A DNA stretch of 64,000 nt from Daejeonella sp. (GTDB taxonomy: Bacteria; Bacteroidota; Bacteroidia; Sphingobacteriales; Sphingobacteriaceae): NCBI RefSeq assembly GCF_017495225.1, contig NZ_JAFEIG010000031.1, positions 23,306 to 87,305 on the forward strand. The letters run 5' to 3'. This document shows positions 1 through 9,090 of the stretch, piece by piece. The notes under the pieces are model-generated. The model saw nothing but the letters and a program-made list of their open reading frames with translations, did no database searches and was not told the DNA's origin. The translations under genes were made by a program, and so were the position numbers. Each line of letters opens with the position of its first letter. Position 1 is the stretch's first letter.

Positions 1-3000
1 CACCAGGGATATTTTTAAAATGAACAATTCCCCAAGATTGCGCATCACCAGAGGTTAGATTTGACGTTTGAAAGAAAGGTGTTCCTGGAGCAAAGGGTGC
101 TCCATAATTTTTAGTGAAATTACCCGTGAAATTATTTACATTATTGGGCTGTGGCGTCCAGATAGCTGCCGTAGGCGCAAAAGTAGTGGACAGATTAAAA
201 TCTATGTTTTCTATAATCGTACCATCCGACAATTTAGCCGTGAACTTACCATATCGATCAAAATCATAAATAGATGCAAACTGTAGGGCAATGTCCTCTA
301 CAGGTGAGTCAAAAGTAAGGGTATAACCTGGTTGGAATTGATTAAACGAAAGTCGCATCCAAGAAGGGAAGGCTGCATTATAACCAAAAGCTCCAGTTGT
401 GGATCCATTGATGTTTTTAAGTGTAAATGGAACCGTTCCTGTACAGGTTGCTTGTTCAATTGTATCTAGTATACCGTCATTGTCATCGTCTAAATCTATT
501 AAATCGATTACACCATCACCATCGGTATCCGTACAAGCTACAATTGTATTATCTACTGCATAATCATAGGTATACGTACTTTTATAAATTCCATTATCTG
601 CAGTGGTTTCGAGGCTATTTAGTAACCCATTCGTCCCGTTCCCTGTAGATGGATGAGCAAAGTTGGCCGTTTTGCTTGTCGTAGTTCCTGCCTCGAAAGC
701 ATCCGAACAGCCATCACCATCTGTATCTAAATCTAAATGGTTAAACTGTTTATCCCCATCTGTATCATTTACACAGTTAGGTTTAGGAAATAGGGAAGCC
801 TGATAGGTTGCTAAATTGACATCAAAATATACCTCAACAGCTATTCCTGAAGATATATTTGCAGCAGTAACTCCATAAATACGATAGTACTTATAAGCTC
901 CTGGATTTGTATTCAGTGTAAATTTATTGGAGTTAGGTAAGGTAAGTACCCCAACAGCTGTAACATTCGTAGCATTTGCAGGAGGAGTTATATCAGCTGT
1001 TAAGTCCATCCATGTCAAGTTGTTATTCGAACCTTGTACTCTTACACTTGCTGTTCCAGTGAAAAGTTGTGTAGCAGATGTTTTTTGAATATAAATCGCA
1101 TCCAATTGCATTGGCTTCGACAATTCTATTTTTAATAATTCTTTGTTCAATTGCGATTGTGCAGGTGTTGATACAAATTGAACAGCAGCTGATGTTGATC
1201 CCAAACCATCCACTAAGGCACCTAAATTATTATTTGGCGCTAACAGGTTCAATTCCGAAGTAACTTTTGCAAACAACGATTTATCTGTACTGTTCCATTC
1301 GTTCGGTTGGAAGAAACAACCTGGCGATTCGACAGCGTCTAAGATTCCGTCATTATCATCGTCGATATCATCCAAATCATTTATCCCATCGTTGTCCGAA
1401 TCGCGACAGGCAGCAAGATTTCCGCTAAGAGCAAAAGGAACGTAGCTTGAGGAATAATTAATTGTACCAGGTGTTGTTCCTTCATATACATTCAAAAGGC
1501 CATTCGCATTCGTATCTGTTCCTGTTGGGAAAACCGTTGTACTTGTTGCTGAAGTTGAACTTCCTGATTCGATGGCATCGGCACAACCGTCAGTATCAGA
1601 ATCAAGGTCCAAATGATTTAGTTTTCCATCATTGTCAAAATCTGTTGTGCAAATTGGTTTTGGTAAGAGAGAAGCTTGGTAATTGCTAGTATTTACATCA
1701 AAATAAAATTCGGATGCTGTCCCTAAATCAACATTAGCAGCCACTGCACCATAAATTCTATAATAACGGTATGCCCCACCATTCACAGCAACCGTAAATT
1801 TATTGGAATTGGTCAATGACACTGCGCCATTTGCGGTCACATTTGTTGCGTTAGCCGGATTGGCCGCTGCAGTAAATAAATTGGTCCAAAGCGTGTTGTC
1901 ATTAGAACCTTGCAACCAAACATTTCCTCCTGAAATTTGGGTTGTACTTGTTTTTTGGAGGTAAATAGCGTCTAAATGAACGGGAGCAACAAATTCAAAT
2001 TTAAATAATTCTTTGTTTAATTGAGATTGGGTTGGCGTCGTAACAAAGCGAATTGCCGCTGTAGCACCTCCAATATTATCCGTTAAATCCGTAAAGAAAT
2101 TAGTCGGAACAATAGTGGATAGTTCAGAAGTGATTTTTACATAGCCAGATTTATTAGCTGTATTCCAATCTAATGCACTAACAAAGCAGCTTGGCGATTC
2201 TTCTGCATCCAAAACCCCATCATTATCATCGTCAATGTCAAATAAATTGGCTATGCCATCCGTGTCTGTATCCGTACATGCATTGAATGTAGTATTCAAA
2301 GCATAATTAAAATAAGTTGAAGGATATTTAATTGTCCCAGCAATAGTACCTTCATAAACATCTAAGAAACCATTTGTATTTGCGTCTGTACCTGTGGGAT
2401 AAACCGTGGTACTAATAGCCGTTTTAGAACTTCCTGACTCAATAGCATCTGAGCAACCGTCGCCGTCAGAATCTAAATCCAAGTAATTAGGAATTCGATC
2501 ATAATCGAAATCTTGGTTTGGCCCTTCCAGACAATTCAAAGGTTTCATGAATGCAAAACCATGGTTGTCGCAATTATTGCTGCTGAGTAACCAAATGTGC
2601 TTTATTCTAAATCCTGTAACCGAACCAATAACTTGAATACGACCGAATGCAGAATTGCTTGGTTGGTTGGTAGAAGAAATTGGCGGAGTGGACAATGTTA
2701 ATACATTGCCATCCACAACGGTTGGGGCACTTACATCTAAAATTCTGAATTTAATAGGATTACCATCTTGGTCAAACCATTCTTCGCGTGCAAAATCTAT
2801 ACCGTAGAATGCAACAATAGGATTAACTAAAGTTTCAGCAAAATTGTAATTAATGAATACTTCTTGACCAGGAGTCATACAAGTGGTTTCATTTTTTCCA
2901 CCACCTGTTACTACTGGGAAAAATGTTCCGAAGTTAGCTACTGGGTCATTATAAGTCACACCAATAGGTGTAACCATTTGCCCTAATGTTGGTTTACACC

Positions 3001-6000
3001 AGAAATCTTCATCTGTGTCTAAAACACCATCATTGTCATTGTCTAAGTCAAAAACATCACCTACTCCATCCCCATCTGTATCCAGACAAGCATTAACAGA
3101 ATTAGTCAAAGCATAAGCGGTATATGTTGACGAATAATTCACCGTTCCTGCAGTGTTTCCTTCGTACACATTCAATAGTCCATTCCCATTGGAATCTGTT
3201 GTTCCTGATGTAGTTGGGAAAACTGTCGTACTTGTTGCAGTGGTTGAGCTTCCTGCCTCAATGGCATCGGCACAGCCATCGCCATCAGAATCTAAGTCTA
3301 AATGGTTTAGTTTTCCATCATTGTCTAGATCATTTGTACAAATTACCTTAGGGAATAAACTTGCCTGGTAACTTGGTAAATCTATGTCATAGAAAATTTC
3401 GGAAGCCACCCCTGATAAAACATTTGCAGATGCAGCACCAAATATTCGATAATACTTGTACGCAGCAGAATTATTGTTTATCTCAAATTTATTAGAATTT
3501 ACTAATGAAATTGAACCATTTGCTGTAATGTTTGTGGCATTTGCCGGATTTCCAGCTGCAGTTTGCAAGTTTACCCATTGGGTATTGTTATTGGAACCTT
3601 GCAGCATCACATTTCCACCAAAAATCTGTGTTGCAGTAGTTTTTTGAATGTAAATGGCGTCTAATTGTACTGCTAAGCCAAAATTAAATTTAAAAAGCTC
3701 TTTGTTGGATTGGTTTTGTGCTGGCGTTGTTGAAAATTGCACAGCAGCCTCACTTAATCCATCATTTAATTGATTTAAATTGGATGTCAACATCAATAAT
3801 TCGGATGTAACATCTACGAAAGAAGATTTATTGATTTGGTTCCACTCTGTGGCCGTATAAAAGCAAGCTGGAGATTCCACTGCATCTAAAACCCCATCAT
3901 TATCATCATCAATATCTAGAAAATCGGCAACCGTATCTCCGTCAAAATTTGTACAAGAAAATGAAATTGAACTGGAATTATTGGTATAAGAACATTCTAT
4001 GATGCCACTTTTACTTAAGTCAGCAAAAGAATTCCCAATATCATTTACTATTGCGAAAATCTGCGTACTGCCTAAATTATTGAGGTATAAATTAGCGTTA
4101 AACACCTCAGAAGAACCAACATTTACTGTTTTATTCGTTCGTATTGTTGCTAAAAAGGAAGCCTTAGGCTGTGTCGGATTTCCTAAATAAAATGATACCG
4201 GAGTACCAGAAGGTAAATCAGCATCTCCGCCATTAGATATAGTAAATTCTAAAGAAATAAAGGGACAATTAGCTTCAATTTCATCAATATTGATACTTGC
4301 ATCTGGTACTTTAACTATCCCTGGAGGCAATGCCAATGCATCATAATTAGCTACCCCATTAATATAACTAATACCACTAATTTGTGTGAGGTATTTGTTA
4401 AAAGTAAAAAGACCTGAGTTTAGCGGAAAAGGCAATCCCACATTTTGTTCTTTTACTGGAACTGTTAAATCATTATTAATATTTACTGTTCTATAATTTC
4501 TTTGGTTCCAACGGTTCAAAGTATTTTGCCAAGGATAACTACCACTTGCCAAAACATAAAGATAACCAGTAAATGGAATGTCTTCGCCAACTGCACCTCC
4601 AACAGCAACAATTTCAGCAGTACCATCACCATTCACATCTGCAACAACCGGATGCTCGGCCCAAGTAGCCGTAGCAATATTAAATGATGCTTTTACAACA
4701 ACAGGAAGTTTCGAAGCATTAATAATTGATAACTGTTGCTCTCCTAAAAATAATATTTCTTCTACCCCATCACCTTCAAAATCAAAAGAAGTTACCGAAG
4801 TTTCAGCATATCCAATTCCATCATCAACAGTAATTTGCCAGATTACTCCAGGTGTGGCATTGGTCTTATAATTCACATTATAAGCAATTAACTTACCCGT
4901 GTTTACAACCAATATTTCAGGAAAATCTTTCTGCTTACCATCTTTTGTATCATTATACAAATTGGCCGCCATAGGCATACCAGAAGTTGATGTTCCTCCT
5001 GTGCGTCTTAATAATACTGAACCGCCATTTGGATCCCAAATAATAAAGTCACCAGTTGAACTAGAGCCATAAAACACGTCAATATCTCCATCCAAATCTA
5101 CATCGGCAATACCTGTTCTACCATCATCATTAATTGCAATAGACGACAAATAGGTATTCGCTCTTCTTAAAACAGTTAATTGATTGGTGATAAAGTTTGG
5201 TGCATAAACTGTTCCTCCAGCAGCTAATTCCTTACCAGGATTAGAAAGAATAATATCCGCTGCCACAGCATCCGCATGCGCGTAGGCTAAACCTCCACCA
5301 AATGGCATTGATAGTCCGTTTGAAATAACTCTTGTAAGCGTATTAGTGAGCGGATCAAATTTAAAAATATCTGTTCCTACATAAATCTCAGAAATACCAT
5401 CTTCATCAAAATCCACAAAATTAGGTGACGCTGAGGGTCTTAAAACTGGTAAATCTGACTTGGCAATATAAGAACTTGGCGTGCTAGTGCTACCCGGACT
5501 TACAAGTACAGTATTAGGGAATAAGTAAAGAAAACCATTCGCATCAATTACCGCAATTTCAGGATTCCCATCTCGATTTATATCAGCAACAGCTGGCTGC
5601 ATGGTTGAGTTTCCAACCTGTTTCAACATCGGTATGGTAATATTGTTGGTGGTTTTCGAAAAATTAGAACCATCACCCTTGTAGATAATGATACCAGTTC
5701 CTGTTTTAACCAATATTTCAGCAATACCATCATTGTCTAAATCAGCAACCGTTGGTGTAGTAGCAGTCTCTATTCCATACGCACTTCTATAAACCTGCCT
5801 GATATTCATATCTGCTATTTCAATAGCAGGTCCGACGCATTCTGGAGTTGTTAAATCATTGGAAATGGGATCTATCAAATCTGGCAAGCCGTCGCCATCA
5901 GTATCAGTACATAAATTGAATGAACTTTGTAAAGCAAAAGCTGCATAAGTTGAATTGTATTTTATTGTTCCCGCAACTGTTCCCTCGTATTGATTCAACA

Positions 6001-8656
6001 ATCCATTACCATTACTGTCCGTTCCTGTTGGAAAAACTGTCGTACCTGTTTCTGTTGTTGAACTTCCTGCTTCAATTGCATCGGCACAACCATCGCCGTC
6101 GGAGTCTAAATCCAAATGGTTTGGTTTACCATCCGTATCTGTATCTAAATTAGTGCAGCTTATCTCTCTAAAATAAACCTCTTGGGCCCAATTAGCCTGA
6201 CCCGTCATGCTGATAGCAAAAATTCGATAGCTTTTATATGCTATCACATTGCTTGACATATCAAACTTTATCGAATTTGTTGTAGCTAATACTGGAGCGG
6301 TATTGGCCACCACTTGTGAGCTCACAATATCAATCCAGCTAGTACCACCATCATTAGAACCCTGAATTTTATATGTTCCGCCTGCAATAAATGGCGTCTG
6401 GTTTACATTATTCGCTAATTCTATGAGGTTAAGTAATTTAGCAGTTGGTAAATTAAATTGTAAAACAGTTTTGTTTGCGATGGCAGACTCACTTGGATAT
6501 AATTGCTGACTGAGCGTACCATCAACTAAAGCACCCAAATTAGTAGGCGCATTTTGATAGATCCATGCCACTGCAGAAGTTACCGTAACTCCAGTTTTAC
6601 TCATCGAAGTACGGGTACAAGTCTGCTCTGAAACATCTAAAACCCCATCATTATCATCATCTATATCTAGAAAATCTGCTGCCCCATCTAAATCAGAATC
6701 TAAACAGCTAAAGGTTTTGAAGGCTATATTATTTTCGTATGAACACTCTGGAACAGTAGTATTCGGCGACCAAGTACTTAAATTAAATGGTGTAGCGGTA
6801 GTTCCTAAATCATTAACTACAGCATAAATACTTGTTCCTACACGATAAATTGTTGCGGAAATTGAAATGTTTGCACTTGCGCCTACCGCAATGCTCGCAG
6901 TAGTTTGAGCGCTACCAATTAAATTGGCTTGTCCAATAGTAGGATCAGCATCATACAAAGAAACATACACTCCGGCAGGTAAAGCCGCCGCACCAGAATT
7001 TGAAATGCTTGCCGATACTGTTAAATTGGGACAAGTACCTGTAATAGAATTAATTACAATACTTGCATCAGCTCCTAAAGTAAATCCATATGGCACATTT
7101 GACCCTAAAGCATCCGCAAATTGCAATTGTGCTACGTTATTATTTAAAGCAGCAGAACTTGCCGAATTGTTTTCGGTAGCTGGGACTGTTAAATCAGAAT
7201 TAATATTTACAATTCGATAATTTCGTTGGTTCCAATAATTGGGCGCACCTTTCCAAATAAAGGTATTGGGTGCACTACTAAATACACGCAATTTACCATC
7301 CGCAGTAACGGCAATATCCGCTTCACCATCATTGTTAAAGTCGCCAATAATTGGGTACTCACCCCAAGTGGATGAAGCCGCTGGAATATTTACGTAATTA
7401 ACTGGTACAGCTAGATTTCCATTAATAATTCGCAAGGTGCTTTGATCGCGATAAACAATTTCACGAATACCATTTCCATCAAAGTCAAATGCTGTGACTC
7501 CAGTTGAACCAGACATGTCATTGGTATTGATAGACCAAACGAATTGATTCGTGCTACCTAAAGCGGTAGTGAAATTCAGATTATATGCTGTTACAATACC
7601 AGCACTTGAATTCAATGAATTTACAATAATCGCCTCTGGCAAATCTTTTGCCCTGCCATTATTTGCTTTTTCGTTATAAACATTTGCAATCAGAGGCAAT
7701 CCTCTCACGCCAAAGTTAAAAGCAGGTGGAATTCTTCTAAATAAAACTAAAGATTGATTTGGGTCCCAAATATAAACATTGGCTGAACCGTTGTACACTA
7801 TGTCTAGGTCGCCATCCAAATCCATATCGGCAACAGCTGTGGGACCATTATCCCCTGCTGCAGCACCAGATCCAGCAATAGTGCTTAAATCTTTAAGGAT
7901 GCTCATGGTACCGGAAGCCAAGTTTACTGCATAAACTCTTGAACCATACACTAATTCCTTACCAGGATTTGATGCAAGAATATCTACAACAACCACATCA
8001 ATTGCTGTCCCAGTATCACCCGAAGTTGCACCAACGTAGTTTAAAGGAGTGCCTGCAACTCTTTTCACCAACGCTCCATTCACTATTCCGAAAATATCAG
8101 AACCAAGAACAATCTCTGCTGTTCCATCCTCATCGATATCGACTATATAAGGAGTAACATTTGAGGTATATTGAGAAGCAGTGGTAGATTTAAATAAGAA
8201 ATTGGTTTCAGAACCACCAACATTATTGAAAATATAGACAAAACCTGCGGAATTAACCATGATCACCTCCGGACTAGCAGTCGCCGTGATAATATCTGCG
8301 ATTGCAGGTTGAACAGAACGAGTGCTTGAGGTATTAATTACATATTTCTTTGTCGCTGTAGTGGCATTTGAGCCATTACCAGCATAAACAAAATAACCAG
8401 AATTATCAGATGCAGGTACAAGCAAATCTGAAATGTCATCGCCATTCAAATCTGCCGCAGTTGGTGTTCCACCATTCCAGATTCCGGTATTACTCTCAAA
8501 CTTTAGAGCAATTCCCCAAGGAGATGCAGGAATTGGACTATATGGTGCATAACAATTTGCATTATTTGATGTAGCTTGGGCCATAATTTGGTCCGAACCG
8601 ATCAATAATGCAATTAAAAACAATATTAAAAAGAAATATTTTTTCGTAATTATCAT
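1..8656 (-). CDS. Giant modular FG-GAP/discoidin/TSP3 surface protein (3' end outside window)
   Basis: A single minus-strand frame stays open from an ATG at 8656 to the left edge, at least 2,885 codons. The start is followed by a lysine-containing hydrophobic signal sequence ending in IMAQ (about residue 26), so the product is exported. Reading the translation gives, in order: FG-GAP/VCBS-like repeats (about aa 20-475, DxNxDGxxD loops), a CARDB-like domain (about 490-640), a thrombospondin type 3 calcium-binding stretch (DIDDDNDG), a discoidin-like domain (QGSNDG-W... YRI pattern), TSP3, then a second FG-GAP plus CARDB block (about 930-1565) and at least three more discoidin-like/TSP3 units, one place interrupted by a different domain. 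The C-terminus is not visible; by analogy with the neighbour it may carry a type IX sorting domain (inference). Likely a cell-surface or secreted adhesin or carbohydrate-binding protein; the exact role is unknown. Confidence 0.85.
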   Translation of the reverse strand, partial: MIITKKYFFLILFLIALLIGSDQIMAQATSNNANCYAPYSPIPASPWGIALKFESNTGIWNGGTPTAADLNGDDISDLLVPASDNSGYFVYAGNGSNATTATKKYVINTSSTRSVQPAIADIITATASPEVIMVNSAGFVYIFNNVGGSETNFLFKSTTASQYTSNVTPYIVDIDEDGTAEIVLGSDIFGIVNGALVKRVAGTPLNYVGATSGDTGTAIDVVVVDILASNPGKELVYGSRVYAVNLASGTMSILKDLSTIAGSGAAAGDNGPTAVADMDLDGDLDIVYNGSANVYIWDPNQSLVLFRRIPPAFNFGVRGLPLIANVYNEKANNGRAKDLPEAIIVNSLNSSAGIVTAYNLNFTTALGSTNQFVWSINTNDMSGSTGVTAFDFDGNGIREIVYRDQSTLRIINGNLAVPVNYVNIPAASSTWGEYPIIGDFNNDGEADIAVTADGKLRVFSSAPNTFIWKGAPNYWNQRNYRIVNINSDLTVPATENNSASSAALNNNVAQLQFADALGSNVPYGFTLGADASIVINSITGTCPNLTVSASISNSGAAALPAGVYVSLYDADPTIGQANLIGSAQTTASIAVGASANISISATIYRVGTSIYAVVNDLGTTATPFNLSTWSPNTTVPECSYENNIAFKTFSCLDSDLDGAADFLDIDDDNDGVLDVSEQTCTRTSMSKTGVTVTSAVAWIYQNAPTNLGALVDGTLSQQLYPSESAIANKTVLQFNLPTAKLLNLIELANNVNQTPFIAGGTYKIQGSNDGGTSWIDIVSSQVVANTAPVLATTNSIKFDMSSNVIAYKSYRIFAISMTGQANWAQEVYFREISCTNLDTDTDGKPNHLDLDSDGDGCADAIEAGSSTTETGTTVFPTGTDSNGNGLLNQYEGTVAGTIKYNSTYAAFALQSSFNLCTDTDGDGLPDLIDPISNDLTTPECVGPAIEIADMNIRQVYRSAYGIETATTPTVADLDNDGIAEILVKTGTGIIIYKGDGSNFSKTTNNITIPMLKQVGNSTMQPAVADINRDGNPEIAVIDANGFLYLFPNTVLVSPGSTSTPSSYIAKSDLPVLRPSASPNFVDFDEDGISEIYVGTDIFKFDPLTNTLTRVISNGLSMPFGGGLAYAHADAVAADIILSNPGKELAAGGTVYAPNFITNQLTVLRRANTYLSSIAINDDGRTGIADVDLDGDIDVFYGSSSTGDFIIWDPNGGSVLLRRTGGTSTSGMPMAANLYNDTKDGKQKDFPEILVVNTGKLIAYNVNYKTNATPGVIWQITVDDGIGYAETSVTSFDFEGDGVEEILFLGEQQLSIINASKLPVVVKASFNIATATWAEHPVVADVNGDGTAEIVAVGGAVGEDIPFTGYLYVLASGSYPWQNTLNRWNQRNYRTVNINNDLTVPVKEQNVGLPFPLNSGLFTFNKYLTQISGISYINGVANYDALALPPGIVKVPDASINIDEIEANCPFISLEFTISNGGDADLPSGTPVSFYLGNPTQPKASFLATIRTNKTVNVGSSEVFNANLYLNNLGSTQIFAIVNDIGNSFADLSKSGIIECSYTNNSSSISFSCTNFDGDTVADFLDIDDDNDGVLDAVESPACFYTATEWNQINKSSFVDVTSELLMLTSNLNQLNDGLSEAAVQFSTTPAQNQSNKELFKFNFGLAVQLDAIYIQKTTATQIFGGNVMLQGSNNNTQWVNLQTAAGNPANATNITANGSISLVNSNKFEINNNSAAYKYYRIFGAASANVLSGVASEIFYDIDLPSYQASLFPKVICTNDLDNDGKLNHLDLDSDGDGCADAIEAGSSTTATSTTVFPTTSGTTDSNGNGLLNVYEGNTAGTVNYSSTYTAYALTNSVNACLDTDGDGVGDVFDLDNDNDGVLDTDEDFWCKPTLGQMVTPIGVTYNDPVANFGTFFPVVTGGGKNETTCMTPGQEVFINYNFAETLVNPIVAFYGIDFAREEWFDQDGNPIKFRILDVSAPTVVDGNVLTLSTPPISSTNQPSNSAFGRIQVIGSVTGFRIKHIWLLSSNNCDNHGFAFMKPLNCLEGPNQDFDYDRIPNYLDLDSDGDGCSDAIESGSSKTAISTTVYPTGTDANTNGFLDVYEGTIAGTIKYPSTYFNYALNTTFNACTDTDTDGIANLFDIDDDNDGVLDAEESPSCFVSALDWNTANKSGYVKITSELSTIVPTNFFTDLTDNIGGATAAIRFVTTPTQSQLNKELFKFEFVAPVHLDAIYLQKTSTTQISGGNVWLQGSNDNTLWTNLFTAAANPANATNVTANGAVSLTNSNKFTVAVNGGAYRYYRIYGAVAANVDLGTASEFYFDVNTSNYQASLLPKPICTTDFDNDGKLNHLDLDSDTDGCADAIESGSSTSATSTTVFPTGTDTNANGLLNVYEGTTPGTINYSSSYVPFALSGNLAACRDSDNDGINDLDDIDDDNDGILDAVESPGCFFQPNEWNSTDKSLFAKVTSELNLLAPNNNLGALVDGLGSTSAAVQFVSTPAQSQLNKELLKIELSKPMQLDAIYIQKTSATQLFTGTASVRVQGSNNNLTWMDLTADITPPANATNVTAVGVLTLPNSNKFTLNTNPGAYKYYRIYGVTAANISSGIAVEVYFDVNLATYQASLFPKPNCVNDTDGDKQFNHLDLDTDGDGCSDAFEAGTTTSKTANFAHPSTGNGTNGLLNSLETTADNGIYKSTYTYDYAVDNTIVACTDTDGDGVIDLIDLDDDNDGILDTIEQATCTGTVPFTLKNINGSTTGAFGYNAAFPSWMRLSFNQFQPGYTLTFDSPVEDIALQFASIYDFDRYGKFTAKLSDGTIIENIDFNLSTTFAPTAAIWTPQPNNVNNFTGNFTKNYGAPFAPGTPFFQTSNLTSGDAQSWGIVHFKNIPG

Positions 8657-9090
8657 GCTTTGCAAACAAGATTTAATTTAAATTCTTTAAAAGATATAAA
8701 ATTTCTAATTAATTAACAAATTGGAAAGATTAGATCAAGCGAGCAAAAGTGAAAAAAACGGGTGAGAATAGGGAATTGGAGAGCCACAAATGAGTCCAAT
8801 TTTATATTTGTGAACTCATTAAATTTTTTATTCTAAGTACTTATACTTAATTTAGCGTAGAATACTCAGACATAAAAGTTAATAACTCAAATTTTAGCAA
8901 GTATAAAAACAATAAAAAACATAGAATCCCTCCAACTGTTTATAAATCAGGCTCTTGTCAACTAATACCCCAATATTAATCACTAAAACAGCATAAAAAG
9001 GGGTTTTTAATTTAGATAAAACTTGAAATTAAGACCATATCAAGGTTAATATTAAAAATACCTTTCACTCCTAGCATATTCTTAAACAAA
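8657..9090. other. 434-bp AT-rich intergenic region
   Basis: This gap separates two minus-strand genes and should hold the promoter of the giant gene and the 3' end of the 9091 gene. I see no open frame of credible coding character, no RNA gene and no strong terminator. A weak 7-bp inverted repeat (AATGAGT/ACTCATT) lies near 8788-8822. No convincing TAnnTTTG box was found on the minus strand. Confidence 0.5.

Noticed and set aside
427..8574. Many plus-strand frames of 60-105 codons within 1-8600
   Set aside because: They are shadows of the repetitive giant minus-strand gene; composition is Leu/His/Tyr or Ser/Pro-rich as expected from antisense reading of D/N/G-rich repeats.
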